Assembly (NCBI GenBank): GCA_963971535.1
Contig: OZ020589.1
Span: 56,144,077-56,208,076, forward strand
Direction of reading: 5' to 3'
DNA: 64,000 nucleotides
Source of the DNA: Notolepis coatsorum
Lineage: Eukaryota; Chordata; Actinopteri; Aulopiformes; Paralepididae
Shown here: piece after piece, positions 21,398 to 31,528 of the stretch
Numbering within the stretch: position 1 is the stretch's first letter
Layout: each line of letters opens with the position of its first letter
Notes under the pieces: generated by a model
The model's input: the letters and a program-made list of their open reading frames with translations, nothing else
Told to the model about the DNA's origin: nothing
Database searches by the model: none
Program-made: the position numbers and the translations under genes

Positions 21398-21790
21398 CTG
21401 TTCCCTAGTTCTCCCCTTTTCTAGTTCCACCTAGTTCCTGTTCCCTAGTTCTCCCCTTCTAGTTCCACCTAGTTCCTGTTCCCTAGTTCTCCCCTTTTCT
21501 AGTTCCACCTAGTTCCTGTTCCCTAGTTCTCCCCTTCTAGTTCCACCTAGTTCCTGGTCCCAAGTTCTCCCCTTCTAGTTCCACCTAGTTCCTGTTCCCT
21601 TGTTCTCCCCTTTTCTAGTTCCACCTAGTTCCTGTTCCCTAGTTCTCCCCTTCTAGTTCCACCTAGTTCCTGGTCCCTAGTTCTCCCCTTCTAGTTCCAC
21701 CTAGTTCCTGGTCCCAAGTTCTCCCCTTCTAGTTCCACCTAGTTCCTGTTCCCTAGTTCTCCCCTTTCTAGTTCCACCTAGTTCCTAGTC
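21398..21790. repeat. 38-40-bp CT-rich tandem array in LARD LTR
   Basis: About ten copies of a unit built from GTTCCCTAGTTCTCCCC, TTCTAGTTCCA and CCTAGTTCCT, with small length changes (CTTTTCTAG or CTTCTAG). An identical array is at 24879-25271. The strand is strongly pyrimidine-rich. Confidence 0.92.
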
Positions 21791-22118
21791 CCTAGTCCTC
21801 TATCCCTAGCTCTCCTAGTCCCTAGTCCTCTCTCCCTAGTTCTCCTTGTCCCTGGTTTACCTAGTCTCTAGTTCCTCTGTCCCAAGGCGTTCCCTTAACC
21901 TTCCCTTAGGCGTTCCCTTACTTTCCCATAGTGTTCCCTTTTCCTGCCCGCCTCTTAAAGGCACTTTACTTTCCCCTCTGTGTTATTCCAGTGTTTTGTG
22001 TTTTCTCCCTTAAAGGGACAGTGCCCTTTTTTCCCTGTTCACAATAAATATCTGTTTCTTGGCAAACCACCATACCTGTCTTGTGTTGTGCGATTGGGGT
22101 CGGTTACAAACCATAACA

Positions 22119-23415
22119 GTACGACCCCACCAAATCGACGACCCCAGCCAGCACAGACGGTGTATGTTGAGTTTGCCTTTTTTTTTCTTGTTCCCTCTAG
22201 CTCCCCTGTTAGCTTGTTAGTCTCCCCTCTAGCTCCCCTGTTAGCCCTGTTAGCTTCCCTGTTTGCCCAGTTTAGCTTCCCTGTTAGTCCTGTTTAGCTC
22301 CCTTGTTAGCCTGTTACTCCCCTGTTTGGCTTGTTAGTCTCCCCGGTTAGCTCCCCTGTTTGCTTCCCGTTTTGCCCTGTTTGACCCCCCTGTAGCTAGC
22401 CATGCCCTGGCAGCTGACCCAGTCCCTCAGCAGAGCCCCTGTCTGCTAGCTTAGCCCCGGCTGCTAGCACAGCCTCTATGTTTATGCAGCCCTTGCTGCT
22501 GGCATAGGCCCTGTAGCTAGCCATGCCCTGGCGGCTAACCCAGTTTCCCTCTGCATGGCCCCGGTCTGCTAGCTTGGCCCCGGCTGTTAGCACAGCCTCT
22601 ATGTTAATGCAGCCTTGCAGCTGGCATAGGCCCTGTAGCTAGCCGGGCCCAAGCAGCTAACCCGGTCCCTCTGCATGGCCTCCACTTTTTTGTGTAGTTT
22701 ATCCCACTGCTAGGACTGCCCTTTCAGCTAGCAAGGTCAGTTTTTCTCACACAGCTAGGACTGTCCTTCCAGCTAGCTTGTGCTCTCATGCTGGTCCAGC
22801 CCTGTCTGCCAGCCTAGCTCCGGCAGCTAGCGCAGCCTCTATGTTGATGTAGCAGTACAGCTAGCATAGGCCCTGTAGCTATCAGTGCCCTGGCAGCTAC
22901 CCTTTCCCTCTGCTAGCCTGGCTCCGGCAGCTTGCGCAGCCTCTATGTTGATGTAGCAGTACAGCTAGCATAGGCCCTGTAGCTATCAGTGCCCTGGCAG
23001 CTAACCTTCCCTCTGCTAGCCCTTTCCCGGTGCTTCCATGGTTACCCCTTAGCTACCCTGCTTGCCCCTCAGTTCCTCTAGACCAGTTGCTCTAGACCAG
23101 TTCTCTAGACCCAGTTCCTCTAGACCAGTTCCTCTAGACCAGTTCTCTAGACCAGTTCCCTAAACCAGTTCTCTAGACCAGTTCTCTTGCCCAGTTCGCT
23201 AGACTAGTTCTCTAGACCCAGTTCCTCTAGACCAGTTGCCCCTCTGCTACCCTAGTTACCCCTCGGCGACCCTGTTTCTTTTGCTAGCCCCACTCTTGTG
23301 GTGGCTTCCCCTACTGGCTTGGCCAGTGCCTTCGTTTTTGTCTTGTTTTGCCCCCTGCCACTCTGTCTTTATTTGTTTTGGGTCGCCGGGTGGCTCCCGT
23401 TGGAGGGGGGGATAC
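22119..23415 (+). mobile_element. LARD internal region, non-coding, 1297 bp
   Basis: Between the two LTRs there is no gag, protease, RT or integrase. The sequence is tandem in character. It contains GTTAGC-rich blocks (22190-22390), roughly 120-bp units containing GTAGCTAGCCATGCCCTGGC and CAGCCTCTATGTT (22390-23010), and about a dozen CTCTAGACCAGTTC units (23079-23245). No canonical tRNA primer site (TGG...) follows the LTR. A G-rich polypurine tract (GTTGGAGGGGGGGATAC) ends it at 23399-23415. The element would have to be mobilised in trans. Confidence 0.9.
23399..23415 (+). other. Polypurine tract of the LARD
   Basis: GTTGGAGGGGGGGATAC touches the start of the downstream LTR at 23416. It fixes the element on the plus strand and resembles the end of fish chromovirus-type Gypsy elements. 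Relationship to that group is inference. Confidence 0.75.
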
Positions 23416-25599
23416 TGTGAGGTTTTGCCCGCTGCTCACTACCTTTTCTCTGTCTTCTTTAAGCCTACTGTTAGGAATTCCCTATTCTCTGTCTTCTTTA
23501 AGCCTACTGTTAGGAATTCCCTACTCACTCTCTCTAGCCCCCACCCTCTCGTTCCTTACCCTTAGTGGCCACACCTGTTTGATATTCTATTATCTCTCGC
23601 ACCTGTGGTGGCAGGCTAATTAGTCCCCCTGTGGGCTTTAAATACCAGGGCGCTTCCCCTCGTTTTGGCGTGGGGTCGTGTTGTATACTTGCCGAGTCTT
23701 ATTCTCTAAACATCTAGACTCTTTCGGGAGATCCTCTGTCTGCCTATGCTGTTCCATTCTCCGGCGTCGAGATGTTTGCTCCAGCCTTCGCCAGCTGTCG
23801 CCGTTGCCTGTGGGGGAGACTGGTCTGCGCTCCCTGTACTTCCACGGGAGGCACCCCAGCGTTCCACTGCAGACCCCCGCGCAGCTGTTCGTCCTGACGC
23901 ACATCCAGACCAGGGCAGACGCTCTCCAGTCCTCAGCGCGCAACGCGCATCTTCCAAGGACGCTCGAGCTTGGCACGCTCTCCAGACCAGCGCGCAACGC
24001 GCATCTTCCAAGAACCTTCGAGCTTGGCACGCTCCTCCGTACCAGCGCACTGACGCGCATCTTCCAGACCTTCGAGCTTGGCACGCTCCTCCGTACCAGC
24101 GCACTGACGCGCATCTTCCAGACCTTCGAGCTTGGCACGCTCCTCCGTACCAGCGCACTGACGCGCATCTTCCAGACCTTCGTGCTTGGCACACTCCTCC
24201 TCGCAGACGCACCCCGAGGCGTCTCTCGGTTCCTCGCTCCGACTGCGGCTACCCGGTGGACGACATCCTCGCCACCGCCACTGTTCCGACGCGCGCACCA
24301 AGGTGTGGCGCGCACTCTGTTCCTCGGCTCCGACAGCGGCTACCCGGTGGACGACATCCTCGCCACCGCCGTTGTTCCAGCGCTCTGTTCCTCGGCTCGG
24401 ACAGCCAGCCACCCGGTGGCGATGCCCTCGCCCCGTTGCTGTCCCCTTACCATTACGCATACGCCGGGGTGAGTTTTGATTGTGATGTCACTCACCCAGC
24501 GTAGTGCCCTTGCCCCCGTTCCCGCTGCTGCCCCTGTACCTTTACGCATACGCCTGGGTGAGTTTTGATTGTGATGTCACTCACTCAGCGTAATGCCCCT
24601 TGCCCTCGTCCCGCTGCTGTTCCCCAGCGTATTGCCTCTGTTTTTGGTTCTCACTTTGAATTGTATTTTTGGACTTTACATCTCCCCCTGTGTGTTTGTC
24701 ACACGAAGATATTATTACTTTGTTCACTTTGTTTTTTGGACTGTTCTGCACCTGCTCTGCTTTTTCCCTTTTGTGCATTAACTATCTCCTCTGTCCTGCA
24801 GAGCGGCCCAGATGATTTCCACCAGTCCTCCCAGTTCCTCCCTGTTTCCCAGCCCGCCTCCGCGGGCCTCAGTCCCCTCTGTTCCCTAGTTCTCCCCTTT
24901 TCTAGTTCCACCTAGTTCCTGTTCCCTAGTTCTCCCCTTCTAGTTCCACCTAGTTCCTGTTCCCTAGTTCTCCCCTTTTCTAGTTCCACCTAGTTCCTGT
25001 TCCCTAGTTCTCCCCTTCTAGTTCCACCTAGTTCCTGGTCCCAAGTTCTCCCCTTCTAGTTCCACCTAGTTCCTGTTCCCTTGTTCTCCCCTTTTCTAGT
25101 TCCACCTAGTTCCTGTTCCCTAGTTCTCCCCTTCTAGTTCCACCTAGTTCCTGGTCCCTAGTTCTCCCCTTCTAGTTCCACCTAGTTCCTGGTCCCAAGT
25201 TCTCCCCTTCTAGTTCCACCTAGTTCCTGTTCCCTAGTTCTCCCCTTTCTAGTTCCACCTAGTTCCTAGTCCCTAGTCCTCTATCCCTAGCTCTCCTAGT
25301 CCCTAGTCCTCTCTCCCTAGTTCTCCTTGTCCCTGGTTTACCTAGTCTCTAGTTCCTCTGTCCCAAGGCGTTCCCTTAACCTTCCCTTAGGCGTTCCCTT
25401 ACTTTCCCATAGTGTTCCCTTTTCCTGCCCGCCTCTTAAAGGCACTTTACCTTCCCCTCTGTGTTATTCCAGTGTTTTGTGTTTTCTCCCTTAAAGGGAC
25501 AGTGCCCTTTTTTCCCTGTTCACAATAAATATCTGTTTCTTGGCAAACCACCATACCTGTCTTGTGTTGTGCGATTGGGGTCGGTTACAAACCATAACA
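23416..25599 (+). repeat. LARD 3' LTR, 2184 bp
   Basis: This is a near-perfect copy of 19935-22118. The 5-bp duplication AAAGG flanks the whole element (19930-19934 and 25600-25604), confirming a retroviral-type integration. AATAAA lies at 25524-25529. Confidence 0.95.
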
Positions 25600-25957
25600 A
25601 AAGGGCATTTTGAGTTTCATATACTATTGAAACAAGGATCTTCTTAGCTTTCTAAAGACATCACATCATCTTTGTAGCCAAAATAAACAAGACATGTCAC
25701 TGAACTGTGTAACTGTGTAAAGAAAAGTGGGAGTCCCAGTTTTGTAGCCTTTTTGACTTTACATGCCTATATTAAACATTTAATGTTTTCAGAACTGTGC
25801 AAAAAAAAGAATGTGTCCCATTTCACTTGTTATATTTCCACATTTTAGTGTTCTTCAGTTATTTTTTTTTACTGTGCAGAAAAAAAGAAAAGGATCAAGT
25901 GTCCCATTTCACTTGTTATATTTCCACATTTTAGTGTTCTTCAGGTTTTTTTTTCAT

Positions 25958-26500
25958 TCAGTGTGCGAAATCCAGTCTCTTTTGAGCTTTAACAAGTCCA
26001 TCAAAGTCAGGTTGAATGTCTGAGGTGGAGATGCGAAGCACAGCTGACATATGTTCATCAGTGAGAGAGGATCTGTACCTGGATTTGGTAAACTTCATGA
26101 CTGAGAATGTCTGTTCACATATGTATGTGGATCCAAAGAGAACCAACATCTTCTGAGCATGTCTCCTCCTCATGTTTGGAAAGTTATCCTCCTTGAGAGC
26201 AGAGTAGAACTCTAGCAGTGATGCTGACTTAAAGTGCTCTTTCAGTAGTGAATCAGACTGCACGTCAATGAGTTCAAGCTGAACATCAGTGAGTGCACTA
26301 TCAACACTGCAGGTAAAGGGAGAGGAAACCAGCTGCATTTCATCCTCAACCTTTTTGAAATCTTGAAAACGCCTTGAAAATTCATCATGCAGTGCTCCTA
26401 ACATGGATGAGTAGTACCTGTGCCGGTGATCAGCTGATGGTTTGACTTCTTTCAGGGTTTTCATGTGTTCGAGATTGTTGCTGCCTAGTTGCCTTGAAAT
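25958..26500 (-). pseudogene. hAT transposase, C-terminal part
   Basis: The frame is open to 26752, but only the part from about 26500 down resembles transposase. Recognisable stretches are EFSRRFQDFKKVEDEMQLV, LLEFYSALKEDNFPNMRR and the dimerisation-region pattern GSTYICEQTFSVMKFTKSR followed by RYRSSLTDEHMSAVLRIS. This matches the Charlie-like hAT group related to GTF2IRD2/ZBED-type domesticated proteins. The N-terminal zinc finger and catalytic core are missing, and AT-rich element end precedes the fragment. It cannot encode an active enzyme. It might have been spliced as a 3' exon. Confidence 0.85.
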
Positions 26501-27089
26501 TAATTGCAAATAAAAAAAATTTAATCTACCTACCTCAGTTGTGAAAAAAAAAATAACCACACTTTCGACAGTTTTCGGCTTGCCATTGCCTTGACTGCTT
26601 TGTTGTTGAATCAAGTCAAATCCTAGGTAAGCGTATATTGTGCGTGTGAACGTTGACATGAAAAGATATATATATTTTTTTATTATCATGTAATCTTTTG
26701 CGGTCTGGTCAGAATCATCCCGCGGGCCGTATTTGGCCCGTGGGCCGTACAATGCCCAGGTCTGTCCTAGAGGGTCTGGTGTACCAACGGAAGACTCAGT
26801 TGATGAAATATGAATTCAGATCGCTAATTAAAAAATCAAACGACAATACACGTTGTCGGCACTCAACAGGGGGCATGATAAGACGACAATACACGTCGTC
26901 GGCATTCAAAGTGTTAATAGTAGACAGCCCTTGGGTGAACAATTATTGTTGTAATTAGGAATCTATTTTGTAATGTCTATCAATATAATTACATTTTTAT
27001 TTCAGTTTTAATTTTATTTATTCTATTTTATCTCTATTATCTTGTCATTATTGCAATACGTTTCTGTCCTGTGATGTCTTATGTATTAT

Positions 27090-27262
<173 letters not shown>

Positions 27263-27549
27263 GTGTTGTTGTGCCTTTCATGTGAAAAAAGAGACTTGTA
27301 CAGCAGTGGTGCCAATAAAATATTTTCTATGAACCCCAATGGCTGAAAAGAGTTGTCTGATCTGCTATTGGTAAAATAATGTAACCTAATATACTTACCT
27401 TTATACCTTACCTGCTACACTTAGGCTACCTGTCTAGATAAACCCAACTTCCTTTATACTTACTGGTCATACATTTTTTGTTGTGCCCCCCCATACTAGC
27501 TCATACTAGCCCTGTGCCCCCTTGTTAAAAAATCGCCACTGCTGTCGTC

Positions 27550-28769
27550 CCCACCTGTCTGAAGAAGTCCACCATTATCCCTGTACCCAAAAAATCCACT
27601 CCGCTTGCCTCAACGACTACCGCCCTGTAGCTCTCACCTCGATAGCCATGAAGTGCTTTGAGAAGCTTGTGAAGGGCTACATCTGTTCCTCCCTCCCCAT
27701 CAACGTGGACCCCCTGCAATTTGCATATCGCCCCAACAGGTCCACGGAGGACGCCATAGCCCATGTACTGCACACAGCAGCATCACACCTGGACAAGAAG
27801 CTGGGGAACTATGTGAGAATGCTATTCATCGACTACAGCTCAGCATTCAATACCATAGTCCCCTCCAAACTCATAGCCAAGCTCAGGGACCTGGGCTTGA
27901 ACTATGACCTCTGCCAGTGGGTCTTGGACTTCCTGACGGGTAGACCCCAGGTGGTGAGAGCAGGCAACTGCACCTCCTCATCCATCACCCTCAACATAGG
28001 GGCCCCCCAGGGCTGTGTTCTGAGTCCCCTCCTCTACTCGCTGTACACCTACAACTGTGTGGCACAGCGGAACAACAACACAATCATCAAATTAGCTGAC
28101 GACACAGTAGTGGTGGGCCTGATCTCTGCAAACGATGAGAGGGCCTACCTGGAAAAGGTAGAGGTTCTGGCACGGTGGTGTCAGGAGAACTGCCTCTCCC
28201 TGAACGTCAGCAAAACAAAAGAGATGATTGTGGACTTTAGGAGGAAGGGGGTCAGGGACTACAGCCCCCGCAGCATCGACGGGGCACCGGTCGAGAGAGT
28301 GAATAGTTTTAGGTACCTCGGAGTCCACATATCCGAGGACTTGACATGGACCACACACATTGACAGTGTAGTCAAGAAGGCACGACAACGCTTCTACTTC
28401 CTTAGGCGCTTAAGGAACTTCAAAGTGAGTCAGAAGATCCTTAAGAACTTCTACTCATGCACAATAGAGAGCATCCTGACTGGTAATATCACCTCCTGGT
28501 TTGGGAATAGCACCACACAAGTCCGTAGCAGACTACAGAGAGTGGCCCGTTCAGCCGAACGCACAATTGGAGGTGGACTTCCCACGCTCCAACACATTTA
28601 CAACAAGCGTTGCAGAATAATCAAAGACTCTAGCCACCCAAACAACTGCCTCTTTGAACTGCTGCGGTCAGGCAAGCGATACCGGAGTCTCATGGCAAGC
28701 ACAGAAAGACTCAGAAGGAGCTTCTATCCCCAGGCCATCAGGATGCTCAACGACAATAACACTATGTAA
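27550..28769 (+). pseudogene. LINE reverse transcriptase, main part
   Basis: After a short frame-shifted start ([14 protein letters not shown]), a 390-codon frame covers [22 protein letters not shown], the motif A region [11 protein letters not shown], motif [13 protein letters not shown] and motif C. Motif C reads LADD instead of the usual F/YADD. The C-terminal region ends [11 protein letters not shown]. The frame is continuous with the RT start at 12185-12330 once hAT-1 is set aside. Damage elsewhere in ORF2 shows that the copy is inactive, although this part looks well preserved. Confidence 0.9.
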
Positions 28770-29191
28770 CAAACCATGAAATACACTCACAGCACACACA
28801 TCCACACGTACACTCACTTTAAATAAACAACTCACTGTAGCACCCACTTTACCCACTTTAGCACACTTTATATTTATATTTATTGGTAAAGAGATTTGCA
28901 CTACAACTTATACCTCATTGCACCTTACCCTAAGTTGTACTTCATCCCATTGCTGCATTGTACTGTATTGTATTGTAACTGAGTTACTTAAAAAAATAAA
29001 AATAAAAAATACTCTGCATTGTATATTGTATATATATATATTGAACACTTTTGTTTACACTTTTGACTTTCTATTTTATACTTATCTATTTTTATCTAGC
29101 ACACTCTCAGGAGAAAAACAGAAAAAAGCATTTCATATAAAAGTATTCTGTATTTTTGTATGACAACTAATAAAGAAACTTGAACTTGAAC
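28770..29191 (+). repeat. 3' UTR and tail of the L2-type LINE
   Basis: The stretch contains a CACTTTA-rich block, GCATTGTACTGTATTG, and ends AATAAAGAAACTTGAACTTGAAC. The short direct repeat at the very end is typical of L2/CR1 tails. No coding sequence. Confidence 0.75.
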
Positions 29192-30782
29192 ATGCGATGA
29201 GCGACCCACAGGAACACACACACACATGCGTTGTGAGTTGTGAGACATCTGTGTGTGTGTGCGCTCGGACGTGCGCTAAGGCTGCCTCGCTAAGCCGTTT
29301 ATTTATCCTGTTGAATGGATCAGCATGCAATGCCGAACCTCTCAAGCTGTTTTGCAGACGCCTCATTTGCCTTATAAGGAGCATGCGAGGCGTGTCTGTA
29401 TGCAATTTAATTGAGCGTGAACGCGCATTTTAGTTTAAGAACAGGTGGGATTCATCATTCAACACACCTGGGTTAGAACGGATTTGGACTTTAAGAACGG
29501 CTTGATGAATGTGGCGGTGGCTTTTCTTATTTTTCTCTCAACAGACAGCTTGAAACTTGTAATGTAAATCTATTTTGTATTCACAAAATGCAAAGAACTG
29601 TTTTTTTTGTTTCTTTGAAACTGCTGCACTGTGAATATTGTAGAATGATTAAAATCCGATTATCATGTCAAGTTCAAGAATCAGTCACTGTTCCAAACCT
29701 CATTTCTCGGATCTTGATTCTCCCAAAGCCTGGTGACACAGGTGATTTCAAGGTATATTGCAATAGAGGGAAAGTGGTCTCTCCAGCCTTGAGGTCCATA
29801 ACGTTTATATAACAATCAGGTTTTAGCTGAGAGCTTATAATCATATATGATTATTTTCTCCAGAGTTGTTGCTAGACTTTTGGGGGCCCTAGGCAAAAAA
29901 AATTTGGGGGCCCTTCTGTTTCACCTTAAGTTAGGCCTCTGCACCAGAGGGGTACAGTCATCTTGATATTAAGCCGTTCAGTTCAAATGGTGTTTGACTT
30001 GTTTGGAGGGGCCCTCTGATTGGTCGGTTGAAATTATGTATCAGATGACGATTGATGTTTTCCAGGGGCTCTCTGATTGGCTGACTGACTTCCCTATGTC
30101 CAATTAAATGACTGCCTTGAAATGAGGGCCTTGATTAAATATTTCCTCTACTAAATCAGCAGTCATTGTTACAGTTGCGCTTTGGTGGCATGATGAAATG
30201 GAACCCAATTTACAGATATAGCACACAGAAAGCTTGGAGAAGGCAGGCAGGAAACGGCGGTGGGATAACAAAAGCTTTACTTGCAAGAATTGACAAAGGA
30301 TAACGTGAAACACAAAACATGAACCAACACAAGGGTAACATTTAAACAATGACCCAGCAAGCAGGCACGTTGGAACTTTAAATCGGCAGGGGGTGCGGCT
30401 TATCTGAGATTATTTTTTTCAGAACGCCGTGAGAGGAACGTTCGTCGTTTAGAATTACTTTGAAATAAGTTATTTCTAATGACCCTTTAACTGAAAATGA
30501 CGTGAGACGTGAGGCAAACGAGAAGAACATAATAATTGTTTTATTTTGACTTTTCATTGAAGCCTGAAGAAATAAAAACAAACAAACCTCACTTGAACTT
30601 CTGAATACCTCACTTGGCTTGGCTCCATCTCCAAGTCTGTATGACACATTTCTATATCTGGGTTAGCTTCAATGTTAGATTGAATGAATTTCCTACAACG
30701 ACTCTGTCGCGCCAAAATTAAGACATTACACAGCTGATACCAATTGTATTATCAATGTACGGCTAATTAAGTGTTTTATATT
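29192..30782. other. No gene seen
   Basis: This is 1.6 kb of AT-rich DNA. A segment near 29878-29930 (GGGGGCCCTAGGCAAAA, echoed by GGGGGCCC) resembles the end of a dispersed repeat, but no boundaries are visible. ORFs are short and without motif. Confidence 0.45.
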
Positions 30783-30818
30783 ACATCGGTCCGCGACCCG
30801 ATGGTTGGGGACCTCTGC
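30783..30818. mobile_element. hAT right end, rest not found
   Basis: CGGTCCGCGACCCGATGGTTGGGGACCTCTG is the outward end of a Charlie-like hAT (inverted: CAGAGGTCCCCAACC). I could not find the partner end with an 8-bp duplicate of CTCCGTTA, so the copy is probably truncated. Confidence 0.5.
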
Positions 30819-31105
30819 TCCGTTATGCACAAGTTTATAGACTTTCGGAGTGCATATATTATTCAATGAGACTGCCAGCCAGCTTTTGCCCTATTCCCCG
30901 TACCTGGTTCAACTAAGTCGATCAAGAGTCACATTATCCAGATTCAGTTAACCCGATGTTTGAAGCCGGGATTTTCCTGTTCCTCGAAGGTGGATTCAGT
31001 CTCGTTAACTCAAACCAGACTTGAGACCCAGGATAAGTGCGCGCGGCCGCTTCAGGTGAAAAGCCAGCATGTATCGATAGCAGAGATCCTGATTCTCTAG
31101 CGGCA

Positions 31106-31162
31106 TTGATTGATTAATTGATTTAAAACTTTATTAACATATTGCAGTACGGCTCAATCGCC
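31106..31162 (-). mobile_element. Truncated LINE 3' tail (family of copies A and B)
   Basis: On the minus strand the stretch reads ...GCAATATGTTAATAAAGTTTTAAATCAATTAATCAATC, matching the last about 50 bases of copies A and B. It is a very short 5'-truncated insertion. Confidence 0.7.
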
Positions 31163-31215
31163 TCTACAGAATAACGATACGGCTCTCTTACCCATTGATT
31201 GATGTATGGTCGATC

Positions 31216-31286
31216 TTTTACTTATCTCCACTGTGGTGTAACGGGTTCTTCTTTTGACTTTCACGCAGACGACCGGGGTTCGAAAC
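31216..31286 (+). other. tRNA-Glu-like sequence, degenerate
   Basis: CTCCACTGTGGTGTAACGGG resembles the 5' half of a tRNA. A CTTTCAC anticodon-loop-like stretch and GGGGTTCGAAACC (B box) follow with tRNA-like spacing. The D- and anticodon-arm pairing looks imperfect and the acceptor ends do not pair well. It is more likely a tRNA pseudogene or SINE head than a working gene. Confidence 0.4.
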
Positions 31287-31454
31287 CTAGTCTTTTCCTT
31301 CTCTTTGCAATGTAGGAATAATTCAATTTGGTGCACGTTGAGAGCTATATAAAGAATGACATCCTCAATGCATGTAGATTTATAATATTTTAACTTAAAA
31401 CTAGGCTACTTCTGCGTATAATCATTAATATTATATTCCAAAAAATTATATTGG

Positions 31455-31528
31455 AAACACGGGGTTTTGAACACCGGTCGCCGGGTTGCCAGGATTGAGC
31501 ACTACCGCTGCGCCACTGTGCCAGATGG
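31455..31528 (-). repeat. tRNA-derived SINE head, minus strand
   Basis: On the minus strand GGCACAGTGGCGCAGCGGTAG is followed by a B-box-like CGGTGTTCAAAACC. This is the head type common in fish tRNA-derived SINEs. Body and tail are not recognised. Confidence 0.55.

Larger units (their letters stand above)
19935..22118 (+). repeat. LARD 5' LTR, 2184 bp
   Basis: It starts TGTGAGG and ends CATAACA and is repeated at 23416-25599 at a constant offset of 3481. I see two substitutions (near 21181 and 25451). A TATA-like TTTAAATA is at 20156-20163 and AATAAA at 22043-22048. If both are used, R would exceed 1.8 kb and U5 would be about 55 bases. The LTR contains several tandem arrays. ORFs of 168-264 codons lie on both strands between 20157 and 21023 and come from a 54-bp array; they carry no known domain. 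Confidence 0.95.
19659..26764 (-). mobile_element. hAT-2: deleted Charlie-like hAT carrying a LARD
   Basis: The ends are CAGGGGTGGGCAAT and the complement of CAGACCTGGGCATTG. The exact 8-bp duplication TCCTAGAG is at 19651-19658 and 26765-26772. Subterminal GGGCCAAAT and GGCCCG motifs are typical of vertebrate Charlie-like hATs. Without the LARD the element is only about 1.4 kb, with the transposase C-terminus placed close to the right end, so the N-terminal coding part is deleted. Confidence 0.9.
17797..26913. mobile_element. piggyBac-2, 9.1 kb with nested elements
   Basis: TTAA lies at 17793-17796 and 26914-26917. The left end is CACTATCAGTGCCGGCC and the right end is the complement of CACTTTGAATGCCGACG. 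The right subterminal region holds two copies of a motif ending CGTCGTCGGCA-TTCAA and CGTTGTCGGCA-CTCAA, each preceded by CGACAATACA. Own sequence remains only at the edges (17797-17870, 18937-19650, 26773-26913). A minus-strand stretch near 19500-19560 is rich in GAT/GAA codons and might be the acidic start of a piggyBac transposase. That last point is only a guess. Confidence 0.78.

Noticed and set aside
20157-24504. Possible host repeat-protein gene in two copies
   Set aside because: The two copies are LTRs of one element, with a constant 3481-base offset and a 5-bp target duplication. The ORFs come from a tandem array in several frames.
19935-25599. Segmental duplication of a gene-like region
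   Set aside because: TG...CA ends, the AAAGG duplication and a polypurine tract at the inner edge show an LTR retroelement instead.
31216-31286. Functional tRNA-Glu gene
   Set aside because: The B box and loop look tRNA-like, but stems pair poorly and a terminator is not evident; kept only as a tRNA-like relic.
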